From WRIS01 sp031549175 (GTDB taxonomy: Bacteria > Actinomycetota > Coriobacteriia > Coriobacteriales > Eggerthellaceae), in the NCBI GenBank assembly GCA_031549175.1, contig JAVBQH010000102.1, positions 1 to 14,039 of the forward strand: a stretch of DNA of 14,039 bases. Direction: 5' to 3'. Each line of letters opens with the position of its first letter. The stretch's first letter is position 1. Below are positions 1-6,761 of the stretch, one piece after another. The notes under the pieces were generated by a model, which saw nothing but the letters and a program-made list of their open reading frames with translations, did no database searches and had not been told where the DNA came from. The translations under genes were made by a program, and so were the position numbers.

Positions 1-342
1 GTAACCATGTTCGGCCGCAAGCGCCATATCCCCGAGCTTTCAGCCAAGAACGGCTCCCAGCGGGGCTTTGGCGAGCGCACGGCCATGAACCACCCCATGC
101 AGGGGAGCGCCGCGGACATCATCAAACTTGCGATGATCGAAGTGCAGAAGCGGTTGTTCGCAGAAGAATTCAAGGCGAAGATGCTTTTGCAGGTGCATGA
201 CGAACTGGACTTCTCGGCTCCGGCCGACGAGGTCGAGCGCCTCTCTGAAATGGTAAAAGGCGTCATGGAGAATATCGTGGAGCTCAAGGTGCCGCTTGAG
301 GTCGAGGCGACCTGCGGGGGCAACTGGTCCGAAGCGCATTAA
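1..342 (+). CDS. polA: DNA polymerase I, C-terminal fragment
   Basis: This is the 3' end of a gene whose start lies outside the window; 113 codons are present before the TAA. The protein is the family-A DNA polymerase used in Okazaki fragment maturation and excision repair. The fragment covers the end of the palm/fingers polymerase domain. It shows a GRKRHIPEL segment, then GERTAMNHPMQGSAADIIK, the conserved helix of bacterial Pol I, and then LLQVHDEL, which is polymerase motif C with a catalytic Asp. The C-terminal ending GGNWSEAH matches the usual end of Pol I, so the gene is complete at this side. No T-rich terminator follows; a REP-like half-site and a palindrome lie between it and rplU. 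Whether the 3'-5' exonuclease domain is active cannot be seen here. Confidence 0.95.
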   Translation, partial: VTMFGRKRHIPELSAKNGSQRGFGERTAMNHPMQGSAADIIKLAMIEVQKRLFAEEFKAKMLLQVHDELDFSAPADEVERLSEMVKGVMENIVELKVPLEVEATCGGNWSEAH

Positions 343-367
343 GGCAGCGGGGCAGGGGGCTGGGACT

Positions 368-387
368 AGGGGACAGACCTCTGACCC
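368..387. repeat. REP-like half-site after polA
   Basis: A GGGGACAG core is followed by ACCTCTGACCC. Bases 371-386 form an imperfect palindrome, GGACAGA-CC-TCTGACC, with one mismatch. The GGGGACAG core resembles the loop cores of the two REPIN-like elements at 1478-1583 and 7184-7290, but no inverted partner is present. I infer a single, perhaps decayed, REP copy. The similarity is short, so this is tentative. Confidence 0.35.
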
Positions 388-391
388 GCTT

Positions 392-413
392 ATGAAGAAT
401 TGCAATTCATCAT
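392..413. promoter_or_regulatory. 22-bp palindrome upstream of rplU promoter
   Basis: The bases read ATGAAGAATTGCAATTCATC plus AT. Ten of the eleven symmetric pairs match, with a perfect GAATTGCAATTC core at 397-408. It ends 9 bases before the -35 box of the rplU promoter, a position suited to a regulator. No loop or T-run is present, so it is not a good terminator for polA. Its role is unknown. Confidence 0.35.
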
Positions 414-422
414 GCATTCTTG

Positions 423-451
423 TTGACTTGCCTTTCAGCCGCTGATAACAT
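423..451 (+). promoter_or_regulatory. Promoter of rplU-rpmA
   Basis: A -35 box TTGACT (423-428, five of six consensus bases) is separated by 17 bases from a -10 box TAACAT (446-451). The -10 is preceded by TG and one base (443-445), an extended -10 motif. Transcription would start near 458, leaving a leader of about 30 bases before the AAGGAG ribosome binding site (476-481) and the ATG at 491. The leader looks too short for an elaborate ribosomal-protein autoregulatory structure. Confidence 0.65.
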
Positions 452-490
452 ACTTCCTTGCGTTTTATCACATTCAAGGAGAAATATATA

Positions 491-1120
491 ATGTACGCAA
501 TCGTAAAAACAGGCGGAAAGCAATACAAAGTCGCTCCTGGGGATATCCTGGAAGTCGAAAAGCTCGACGCTGAAGAGGGCAAGAAGATTGTACTTGAGGC
601 GATCTGCATCGTTGACGGCAAAAACGTCGAAACGGATGCCTCCAAGGCTGCTAAGACCAAGGTCGAGGCCGTGGTGCTCGAGCAGTTCAAGGGCGAGAAG
701 CAACTGGTCTTCAAGTTCAAGAAGCGCAAGAACTACAAGAAGCTGCGCGGCCATCGCCAACAACTGACGAAGCTCCAGATCTCTGCGGTGGGAACTGAGA
801 AGTTCACCCCCAAGGCCAAGCCAAAGGCCGAAGCCAAGGTGGAAGAGCCCAAAGAGGAAAAAGCCGTGAAGACGGCTGCGAAGGCCTCTTCGAAAGCTGC
901 TTCCTCTGAGAAGAAGCCAGCCGAGAAGAAGCCGGCGGCTGAGAAGAAGCCGGCCGAGAAAAAACCGGCCTCCGAGAAGAAGCCTGTCGAGAAGAAGCTT
1001 GCAGCGGCCAAAGAGAATGCCTCTGACGCCAAGCCTGCAGCCGAAAAGAAGCCGGCAGCTAAAAAAGAGGCTCCGAAGGCGGAAAAAGCCGACGCCAAAA
1101 CGGACGCCGAAGAGAAATAA
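491..1120 (+). CDS. rplU: 50S ribosomal protein L21 with long basic C-terminal tail
   Basis: L21 binds 23S rRNA and is part of the large subunit. Residues 1-101 are a standard L21 fold: MYAIVKTGGKQYKV at the start and the family signature with FKKRKNYKKLRGHRQ around residues 76-90. Bacterial L21 is normally about 100 residues; this one is 209. Residues 102-209 are a low-complexity extension of Lys, Ala, Glu and Pro with EKKPA units, probably disordered and RNA-binding. The ATG at 491 is chosen because AAGGAG lies 9 bases upstream and the L21 sequence begins exactly there; an in-frame ATG at 458 would add 11 residues without a binding site. rpmA follows 15 bases after the stop, so the two are co-transcribed and probably co-translated. 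L21 tails of this kind are known in some actinobacteria, but their function is not established here. Confidence 0.97.
   Translation: MYAIVKTGGKQYKVAPGDILEVEKLDAEEGKKIVLEAICIVDGKNVETDASKAAKTKVEAVVLEQFKGEKQLVFKFKKRKNYKKLRGHRQQLTKLQISAVGTEKFTPKAKPKAEAKVEEPKEEKAVKTAAKASSKAASSEKKPAEKKPAAEKKPAEKKPASEKKPVEKKLAAAKENASDAKPAAEKKPAAKKEAPKAEKADAKTDAEEK
908..999 (+). repeat. Tandem EKKPA-coding repeat inside rplU
   Basis: Six copies of a GAGAAGAAGCC-type unit begin at 908, 923, 941, 956, 974 and 989. The spacing therefore alternates 15, 18, 15, 18, 15 bases, a higher-order period of 33. It encodes alternating EKKPA and EKKPAA-type units (residues 140-169 of L21). The array is in-frame and would tolerate unit gain or loss. 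Confidence 0.85.
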
Positions 1121-1125
1121 AGGAG

Positions 1126-1136
1126 GGATTCAGACA
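1126..1136 (+). repeat. Leader repeat GGATTCAGACA, copy 1 (rpmA)
   Basis: This 11-base word overlaps the end of the rpmA Shine-Dalgarno (AGGAGG, 1121-1126) and runs into the A of the start codon. The identical word occurs in the obg leader at 1588-1598, and a variant in the proB leader at 3012-3022. Confidence 0.6.
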
Positions 1137-1387
1137 TGGCACATAAGAAAGGTCTTGGTTCCACCCGAAACGGTCGCGATTCCCACGCTCAACGTTTGGG
1201 CGTGAAACGATTTGCCGGCGAGGTTGTTACCACGGGGAACATCATCGTACGCCAACGCGGTACCCATTTCCATCCTGGCGAGAACGTCGGCCGCGGCAAG
1301 GACGACACCCTGTTCGCCCTCTGCGACGGCACGGTGGAGTTCACCAAGGGAAACCGCCGCAAGGTGCATGTGCGGCCAGTCGCATAG
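1136..1387 (+). CDS. rpmA: 50S ribosomal protein L27
   Basis: L27 sits near the peptidyl-transferase centre, where its N-terminal tail reaches the acceptor ends of tRNAs. The 83-residue product is full length, with MAHKKG at the start, STRNGRDS, QRLGVKRF and NIIVRQRGTHFHPGENVG, all hallmark segments. The start follows a perfect AGGAGG at 1121-1126, nine bases upstream. There is no extra N-terminal peptide ahead of the AHKKG tail, unlike Firmicutes L27, which is cut by the Prp protease; no prp gene lies between rplU and rpmA. A strong terminator follows 36 bases after the stop, ending the transcription unit. Confidence 0.98.
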   Translation: MAHKKGLGSTRNGRDSHAQRLGVKRFAGEVVTTGNIIVRQRGTHFHPGENVGRGKDDTLFALCDGTVEFTKGNRRKVHVRPVA

Positions 1388-1423
1388 CATCAGCGTTTCC
1401 AAACGTACCAACTTTGTACTGAG

Positions 1424-1454
1424 ACGCCCCCTGTAGAGAACAGGGGGCGTTTTT
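1424..1454 (+). terminator. Intrinsic terminator after rpmA
   Basis: A perfect 11-bp stem (ACGCCCCCTGT at 1424-1434, ACAGGGGGCGT at 1440-1450) has a 5-base loop AGAGA and is followed directly by a T-run at 1450-1454. It ends the rplU-rpmA unit, which implies that obg needs its own promoter downstream. I could not identify a convincing one between here and 1602. Confidence 0.93.
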
Positions 1455-1477
1455 CGTATACAATGTGATGGAAGCCG

Positions 1478-1583
1478 TGAGGCAAAGGGACAGCCACTTT
1501 GCTTCATTGGCAGGGAGTCTGATAGAGTCCTGGAAAAAGCGAAACCGGAATACATGAGACAAGGCGGCTGTCCCTTTGCCTCA
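1478..1583. repeat. REPIN-like element in the obg leader
   Basis: Two hairpins face each other. The left one pairs TGAGGCAAAG (1478-1487) with CTTTGCTTCA (1497-1506) around a GGACAGCCA loop, with one G-T pair. The right one pairs TGAGACAAGG (1555-1564) with CTTTGCCTCA (1574-1583), with one mismatch and one G-T pair. The outer arms 1476-1495 and 1566-1585 are perfect 20-base inverted repeats. The layout matches REPINs, non-autonomous elements of two inverted REP hairpins usually mobilised by a RAYT (Y1 transposase-like) protein; none is encoded in this window. It ends immediately before the AAGGA binding site of obg. Confidence 0.7.
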
Positions 1584-1587
1584 CGAA

Positions 1588-1598
1588 GGATTCAGACA
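1588..1598 (+). repeat. Leader repeat GGATTCAGACA, copy 2 (obg)
   Basis: Identical to the 11-base word at 1126-1136. Its GGA is the core of the obg ribosome binding site (AAGGA, 1586-1590), placing the word just before the ATG at 1602. Confidence 0.6.
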
Positions 1599-1601
1599 AG
1601 A

Positions 1602-2996
1602 ATGTTTATCGACAAGGTGCGCATACATGTGCAGGCGGGAAACGGCGGTGCGGGATGCATGTCGTTTCGCCGTGAGGCGCACGTGCCCAAAGGAGGCCCC
1701 GACGGCGGCGACGGGGGAGCGGGCGGCAACGTGGTCGTCGAAGCCGACGCCGGCTTATCGAGCCTTATAGAATACCGTTTCAAGCATCATTTCAAAGCGA
1801 CACGGGGCACCCATGGCAAAGGTTCGAAGATGCATGGGGCCCACGGGGAAGACCTGGTCTTGAAGGTCCCCCTTGGCACGGTCATCCATGAATACCATGA
1901 GGAGACCAAGGAAGTCGGCGAACTCGTCGCCGACCTCACGCATGATGGAGAGCGGGTCATCGTCGCCCAAGGCGGCGTAGGCGGACGGGGCAATACCCAT
2001 TTTGTGACCCCAACAAGGCGCGCCCCAGCATTCGCAGAGCTCGGGGAACCTGCGCAGGAAGGCTGGATCGAGCTGGAGATGAAGCTGATGGCCGACGCGG
2101 CCTTGGTGGGCGTTCCTTCGGCTGGCAAGTCTTCCCTTATCGCGCGTATGAGCGCCGCCCGTCCAAAGATCGCCGACTACCCCTTCACGACGCTTGTCCC
2201 GAACCTCGGCGTTGCAACAAGCGGCGACTACAGCTTCGTCGTCGCCGACATCCCCGGCCTTATCGAAGGCGCCCATGTCGGCAAAGGCCTCGGCCACGAG
2301 TTCCTGCGGCACATAGAACGCACCGCATTGATCGTGCATATCGTCGACATGTCCGGGGGCTACGAAGGGCGCGACCCCTTGGACGACTACCGTATCATCA
2401 ATGAGGAGATCGCCTTGTACGCCGATGAGCTTGCAAGGCGGCCGCGCATAGTGGTTGCGAACAAGATCGACATGCCGGATACGCACGAGGCGGTCGGGCG
2501 CTTGGCAGAACAGGTACGGCTCGACTCGGTCCTGGCCGCCGGCGACGATGAGTTTGCGCCGAGCCCCGTCGACCCGAAGCTGTACCGCATAAGCGCGCTT
2601 ACGGGCGAAGGCGTCGACCAGCTGAAGGCCGCAATTGCGGCCAAGGTGCACGAGCTGCGCGAGGCCGCCCGCGAGATCGAAGACGCCTCGGTGCAATACG
2701 ACCATATCTGGGAGCACAAGCGCGAGCAGAAGGACAAGCGCTTCGAGGTGGTCAGGCTTTCCAAAGGCGTCTACCGTGTCCAAGGCCCGCAGGTCGAGCG
2801 CATGGTCATACAGACCGACTGGGAAAACGACGAGGCGATTGCCTTTTTGCAGCATCGCCTGAAGCGGCTCGGCGTCGAACGCGCCCTCGAATCCGCCGGG
2901 GCCGTCGACGGCGACGAGATCAGGATCACCGGAAGGTCCTTCGATTTCGAGTCGACGATAAGCGGGGATGACATGTTCAAGGAGCTTGATCTTTGA
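1602..2996 (+). CDS. obg: Obg family GTPase, 50S assembly factor
   Basis: Obg is an essential ribosome-associated GTPase for late 50S maturation and stress signalling. The 464-residue product has three parts. The glycine-rich Obg fold (about 1-158) includes GGPDGGDGGAGG. The G domain has the P-loop GVPSAGKSS (170-178), switch I YPFTTLVPNLG (193-203), DIPGLI (216-221), NKID (287-290) and SAL (331-333). An OCT domain lies at about 381-450 (FEVVRLSKGVYRVQG...RRLG-type motif), as found in Gram-positive Obg. The ATG at 1602 gives the canonical MFIDKV start; AAGGA lies 11 bases upstream, rather far. An in-frame ATG at 1554 lies inside the REPIN-like element and would add 16 unrelated residues. It heads a run of co-directional genes, and the nearby L21/L27 pair is the usual Obg neighbour. 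Confidence 0.97.
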   Translation: MFIDKVRIHVQAGNGGAGCMSFRREAHVPKGGPDGGDGGAGGNVVVEADAGLSSLIEYRFKHHFKATRGTHGKGSKMHGAHGEDLVLKVPLGTVIHEYHEETKEVGELVADLTHDGERVIVAQGGVGGRGNTHFVTPTRRAPAFAELGEPAQEGWIELEMKLMADAALVGVPSAGKSSLIARMSAARPKIADYPFTTLVPNLGVATSGDYSFVVADIPGLIEGAHVGKGLGHEFLRHIERTALIVHIVDMSGGYEGRDPLDDYRIINEEIALYADELARRPRIVVANKIDMPDTHEAVGRLAEQVRLDSVLAAGDDEFAPSPVDPKLYRISALTGEGVDQLKAAIAAKVHELREAAREIEDASVQYDHIWEHKREQKDKRFEVVRLSKGVYRVQGPQVERMVIQTDWENDEAIAFLQHRLKRLGVERALESAGAVDGDEIRITGRSFDFESTISGDDMFKELDL

Positions 2997-3011
2997 TGGG
3001 CATGGCAACAA

Positions 3012-3022
3012 GGAATTCAGAC
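3012..3022 (+). repeat. Leader repeat variant GGAATTCAGAC (proB)
   Basis: Shares ATTCAGAC after a GGA with the rpmA and obg leader words, with one extra A. It lies 29 bases before the proB start, so here it is not next to the start codon, which uses GGAGG at 3041-3045. Confidence 0.45.
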
Positions 3023-3051
3023 GGGGTTTTGCAGTTCGCAGGAGGGCGGCG

Positions 3052-4167
3052 GTGACGAAGAAACTGGTGATAAAGATCGGGTCCTCGACGCTGACCACCT
3101 CGGAGAGCACCATCGACTATGCTTTCCTGCGGGGCCTGGCAGACCAGATAGCGCGTGTGCGGGCAGCCGGATGGCAGCCGGTCGTCGTCACCTCCGCCGC
3201 CATCGCCTGCGGCCTTGAAAAGCTCGGCATACAGAAGCGGCCGAAGGATATGCCCAGCTTGCAGGCAGCGGCCTCGGTCGGGCAGAATGCGCTTTCCACG
3301 GCTTACGCCGAAGCCTTCGAGGCCCATGGGATCATCACCTCGGTGGTGCTTCTCACAAGGCGCGATACGGCCGACCGCAAGGCCTATCTCCACGCCCGCG
3401 ACACCTTTTCGCGCCTGCTCGAGCTGGGTGTCGTGCCTATCGTCAACGAGAACGACACCATATCGGTCGAGCAGATATGCTTCGGCGACAACGACACCTT
3501 GGCGGCCCTCGTTGCCTGCCTGATCGAGGCCGACCTCATGGTCATCCTCTCCGACATCGACGGCCTCTTCGACAAGAACCCCCACTTCCATGATGATGCA
3601 CAGCTGATCAAGCAGGTCGATGTCATCGATGAAAAGCTGATGTCGCATGCCGGCGAGCCGGGGACGACTGTCGGGTCAGGCGGCATGATCACCAAGATCA
3701 GGGCGGCGCGCGTGTTGATGGCTGCAGGCATCGAGATGGTTATCTGCAACGGCCGGATCCCCGAGGCGATCCCCCAGGCCGTCAACGGAGGCAAGGTCGG
3801 CACGCGCTTCCTTGCCGCGGATCGGCCCCATGAGATAACGCCGAAGAAGCTTTGGATCGCCCTCGGCGACGCGGCGAAGGGCTCGCTTGTCGTGGACACC
3901 GGCGCGAAGACCGCCCTTATTGCAAAGGGAGGCTCGCTTTTGAGCGTGGGCATCGCAAGCGTCGAAGGCAGCTTCGATGATGGTGATATCATAGATATAC
4001 GCGACCGCGCCGGCCATCTGTTCGCACGGGGGAAGGTCTCTGCATCAAGCGACGAGCTCGAGCTTGCCTGCGGACTTTCCCAACAGGCGCTGCAGGCAAA
4101 CAAGATACTGGCAAGGCTTTCGCAAAAACCCGTTGTCCATAGAAATGACCTGGTTGTATTCGAGTGA
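3052..4167 (+). CDS. proB: Glutamate 5-kinase
   Basis: ProB phosphorylates glutamate with ATP to give gamma-glutamyl phosphate, the committed and usually proline-inhibited step of proline synthesis. The GTG at 3052 is chosen because GGAGG (3041-3045) lies six bases upstream and TKKLVIKIGSSTL is the normal start of the kinase fold; frames opening earlier overlap obg. The 371-residue product has the amino-acid kinase domain (about 1-260) with VNENDT (131-136), FGDNDTLAAL (144-153), SDIDGLFD (167-174) and GSGGMITK (208-215), followed by a C-terminal PUA domain (about 265-345), as in E. coli. One oddity: the substrate-loop motif written SGAIAAG in E. coli is SAAIACG here (48-54). It is followed by proA after 14 bases. 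Confidence 0.96.
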   Translation: MTKKLVIKIGSSTLTTSESTIDYAFLRGLADQIARVRAAGWQPVVVTSAAIACGLEKLGIQKRPKDMPSLQAAASVGQNALSTAYAEAFEAHGIITSVVLLTRRDTADRKAYLHARDTFSRLLELGVVPIVNENDTISVEQICFGDNDTLAALVACLIEADLMVILSDIDGLFDKNPHFHDDAQLIKQVDVIDEKLMSHAGEPGTTVGSGGMITKIRAARVLMAAGIEMVICNGRIPEAIPQAVNGGKVGTRFLAADRPHEITPKKLWIALGDAAKGSLVVDTGAKTALIAKGGSLLSVGIASVEGSFDDGDIIDIRDRAGHLFARGKVSASSDELELACGLSQQALQANKILARLSQKPVVHRNDLVVFE

Positions 4168-4181
4168 TAGGTGGTAAGGTA

Positions 4182-5471
4182 ATGCAGACGGACCAATACG
4201 CTTCCACGGAGAAGAGCGTACGTGACATCGCCTTGTCCGCGAAGGAGGCCTCAACGCAGATCGCCGTAAAGACCGGTGAGGAGCGAAACACGGCGCTCGC
4301 CGCCATGGCGCGTGCGCTTCGCGACCATTGCGCGGAAATCGTTTCGGCAAACGAGCGCGATATGGAACGCGAGCGTGCAGGCGGAATGAAGGACAGCCTG
4401 CTCGACCGCCTGATGCTTGACGGGGGGCGCGTCGATGCGATGGCAGCCGCGCTTGAGGACCTCATGGCCTTGCCCGACCCGATCGGCAATGTCTTGCAGC
4501 ATCGCACCCTCTACAACGGCATCGACCTCAAGCGCGTCAGTGTGCCGCTCGGCGTCGTGGCCATGGTGTATGAGGCGCGACCGAACGTCACCGCTGATGC
4601 GGCAGGCATCTGCATCAAAACCGGAAACGCCTGCGTCTTGCGGGGCGGCTCGGCAGCAGAGTACTCGAACAAGGTCATCGCCGATGTGCTGCATGATGCC
4701 GCTGTCGGCGCCGGCATGCCGAAGAACTGCATCTGCCCGATCGAGACGACCGACAGAAGCGCCACCGACGAGCTCATGGGCCTCCACGGCATCATCGACG
4801 TGTTGATCCCCCGTGGCGGGGCCGGCCTCATCAACCACTGCGTCGAGCATTCCAAGGTGCCGGTAATCGAGACGGGCACCGGGCTTTGCCATGTGTATGT
4901 GCACGCGACGGCCGATTTCGCCATGGCCCGCTCCATCGTCATAAATGCGAAATGCCGTCGTACCGGGGTGTGCAATGCAGCAGAGACCCTGTTGGTAGAC
5001 CGTGCGATCGCCCCCGACTTCCTTCCCGCGATGATGGCGGACCTCGCCGAAAAAGGCGTGGTCATGCATGCTGACGAGGTGTCCTACGAAATAGCCGCGA
5101 AAAACGGCATACCGGGCACCGTGTTGGCAACCGAGGAGGACTGGGCGACCGAATACCTCGAGGCGGAGATCGCGGTCAAATGCGTGGACGGCATTGAAGA
5201 GGCTATAGCGCACATCAACCGCTACGGCACCAGGCACTCCGAGGCCATGGTTGCGCATGACGAGGCCGCCGAGGAGCGCTTCTGTGCGGCGGTGGATGCC
5301 ACCTCGGTCTATATCAACGCCTCGACCGCATTCACCGATGGGGGCGAGTTCGGCATGGGTGCCGAGATCGGCATCTCGACCCAAAAGCTCCATGCGCGCG
5401 GGCCGTTCGCCTTGGAGGCCCTTACCTCATACAAATACCTGCTTCACGGAAATGGCCAGGTGCGTAGCTAA
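4182..5471 (+). CDS. proA: Gamma-glutamyl phosphate reductase
   Basis: ProA reduces gamma-glutamyl phosphate with NADPH to glutamate semialdehyde, which cyclises to pyrroline-5-carboxylate. The 429-residue product belongs to the aldehyde dehydrogenase fold. It shows VPLGVVAMVYEARPNVT (121-137), KTGNACVLRGG (146-156), the catalytic Cys264 in RTGVCNAAETLLV, and the ProA signature VDGIEEAIAHINRYGTRHSE (335-354). The ATG at 4182 has AGGTGG seven bases upstream; an overlapping GTG at 4164 is possible but has less support. The final reductase, proC, is not in the window. Zero spacing to nadD suggests translational coupling. Confidence 0.96.
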   Translation: MQTDQYASTEKSVRDIALSAKEASTQIAVKTGEERNTALAAMARALRDHCAEIVSANERDMERERAGGMKDSLLDRLMLDGGRVDAMAAALEDLMALPDPIGNVLQHRTLYNGIDLKRVSVPLGVVAMVYEARPNVTADAAGICIKTGNACVLRGGSAAEYSNKVIADVLHDAAVGAGMPKNCICPIETTDRSATDELMGLHGIIDVLIPRGGAGLINHCVEHSKVPVIETGTGLCHVYVHATADFAMARSIVINAKCRRTGVCNAAETLLVDRAIAPDFLPAMMADLAEKGVVMHADEVSYEIAAKNGIPGTVLATEEDWATEYLEAEIAVKCVDGIEEAIAHINRYGTRHSEAMVAHDEAAEERFCAAVDATSVYINASTAFTDGGEFGMGAEIGISTQKLHARGPFALEALTSYKYLLHGNGQVRS

Positions 5472-6143
5472 GTGGCGGTGATCTCAGAGAGATTCGACGC
5501 CCTGGGTGCGGACGAGCCCCATAGGGCTTTCCGCCTCGGGATCATGGGCGGCACCTTCGACCCAATCCATATCGGGCATCTTGCCTGTGCCGAACAGGCA
5601 CGGGAGGGCTTCGATCTCGATGCCGTGATCTTCATACCGGCAGGGGTGCCCGTCTACAAGAAGGGCCAGAGCGTCACCGACGGACTGAAGAGGATCGAGA
5701 TGTGCCGCCTGGCGGTCGAGAGCAACCCCTGCTTCGACGTCAGCGCCATCGAGGTCGAGCGTGCAGGCGACACCTACACGGTGGACACCTTGCGGCAACT
5801 GCGGAGCCATTACCCGGACAACGTCGAGCTCTTCTTCATCACGGGCGCAGATGCCGTATTCAACATTATCACCTGGAAGGACAGCGCCGCCATTGCCGGC
5901 CTCGCCAATCTTATCGCGGTGACCAGGCCCGGCTATATCCTATCGGGCGAGCAGAAAGCCTATCTGGCAAGGCATTCCAACTTCAACATCACCTACAGCG
6001 AGGTCACAGCACTCTCGATCTCGTCAAGCGACTTGCGGGGCATGGTGGCGGCCGGCAGGTCGATCCGCTACCTCACCATGCAGAACGTGCACGACTATAT
6101 CGCCGAACACGGCCTCTATGCTTGGGAAGAGGGTGGCCGGTAA
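5472..6143 (+). CDS. nadD: Nicotinate-nucleotide adenylyltransferase
   Basis: NadD transfers AMP from ATP to nicotinic acid mononucleotide, making deamido-NAD. The 223-residue product shows the nucleotidyltransferase signature GGTFDPIHIGHL (26-37) with the HxGH motif, GDTYTVDTL (99-107), ITGADA (123-128) and ISSSDLRG (183-190), the ISSTxIR-type ATP motif. The GTG at 5472 directly abuts the proA stop. Another in-frame GTG lies at 5478 and an ATG at 5544 just before GGTF. The chosen start gives about 21 residues ahead of the usual beginning, and no strong binding site is visible, so the start is uncertain. The 3' end overlaps yqeK by one base (TAATG). Confidence 0.94.
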   Translation: MAVISERFDALGADEPHRAFRLGIMGGTFDPIHIGHLACAEQAREGFDLDAVIFIPAGVPVYKKGQSVTDGLKRIEMCRLAVESNPCFDVSAIEVERAGDTYTVDTLRQLRSHYPDNVELFFITGADAVFNIITWKDSAAIAGLANLIAVTRPGYILSGEQKAYLARHSNFNITYSEVTALSISSSDLRGMVAAGRSIRYLTMQNVHDYIAEHGLYAWEEGGR

Positions 6144-6751
6144 TGGAAGGCGACGCGTTGACCGAAGCCTTCTATGGGGAAATGGAAAAGCTGATGCGGG
6201 AACGCGTCAAGCCGAAGCGCTTCGGACATGTGGAAAGCGTCTCGAAGACAGCCGTGAAGCTGGCAAGGCGCTATGGGGTGGATCCCAAAAAGGCGCGCCT
6301 GGCCGGCCTGCTCCATGATTGGGACAAGGACTACAATGATGATGAGATCAGGCAGCGTGTCTTCGACCTCGGCATGCAGGTAGACCCTGCCGTTCTTGAC
6401 GGTATGCCCCAGCTGCTCCACGGGCCGACCGCCGCCGCCGCCCTCGGGCTGGAGTACCCTGAGATCGGCGAGGATATCCTCCAGGCGATACGGCGCCATA
6501 CCGCAGGCGCGGTAGGCATGACTGAACTCGACATGGTGGTCTACATCGCCGACGCAATCGAGCCGACCCGGCCTTACGGAAACATGGACGGGGTGCGCAA
6601 GGCGGTGGGCAAGGTGGGCCTGGAAGAGCTTTTCCTGCTGACCTATCAGCAGATATTTCTCCATCTGGTCGATCGGAGGATGACGGTTCATCCCGATACG
6701 GCTAAAATTTGGAACTACTATATAGAACGCAGCCGCAACAGCACAAGATGA
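6143..6751 (+). CDS. yqeK: YqeK-type HD phosphohydrolase (Ap4A hydrolase)
   Basis: The YqeK family are HD-domain metal enzymes that cleave diadenosine tetraphosphate symmetrically to ADP. They are commonly encoded between nadD and rsfS, as here. The 202-residue product shows the metal ligands in order: His29 (RFGHVESV), His58-Asp59 (LLHDWDKDY), His93 (LLHGPTAA), His119 (IRRHTAG) and Asp137 in YIADAIEPTR, a YqeK hallmark. The ATG overlaps the nadD stop, with GAGGGTGG a few bases upstream. The fusion seen in some species with NadD is absent; the genes are separate but coupled. The enzymatic activity is inferred from the family. Confidence 0.92.
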   Translation: MEGDALTEAFYGEMEKLMRERVKPKRFGHVESVSKTAVKLARRYGVDPKKARLAGLLHDWDKDYNDDEIRQRVFDLGMQVDPAVLDGMPQLLHGPTAAAALGLEYPEIGEDILQAIRRHTAGAVGMTELDMVVYIADAIEPTRPYGNMDGVRKAVGKVGLEELFLLTYQQIFLHLVDRRMTVHPDTAKIWNYYIERSRNSTR

Positions 6752-6761
6752 AGGGAACTAC

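Noticed and set aside
343..490. A small gene or ribosomal-protein leader riboswitch between polA and rplU
   Set aside because: No frame with a start and binding site; the promoter leaves only about 30 bases of leader, too short for a known leader structure.
1458..1463. TACAAT as a -10 box for obg just after the rpmA terminator
   Set aside because: No acceptable -35 at 16-18 bases upstream; that stretch is the terminator stem and loop.
1478..1583. CRISPR-like or attachment-site reading of the inverted repeat
   Set aside because: There are only two copies in inverted orientation with no regular spacers, no integrase gene and no interrupted gene; a REPIN-like layout fits better.
1554..1601. 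Upstream ATG extending Obg by 16 residues
   Set aside because: The extra residues are encoded by the REPIN-like arm and are not part of Obg; ATG at 1602 gives the canonical MFIDKV start with AAGGA upstream.
1755..3113. Long minus-strand frame of 452 codons opposite obg
   Set aside because: Obg is intact in the plus strand with all G motifs; the antisense frame spans the obg-proB junction and has no recognisable domain.
4251..5393. Long open frame of 380 codons on the minus strand opposite proA
   Set aside because: proA is certain by motif and length; the antisense frame is a product of GC-rich codon bias, has low-complexity composition and no binding site or family features.
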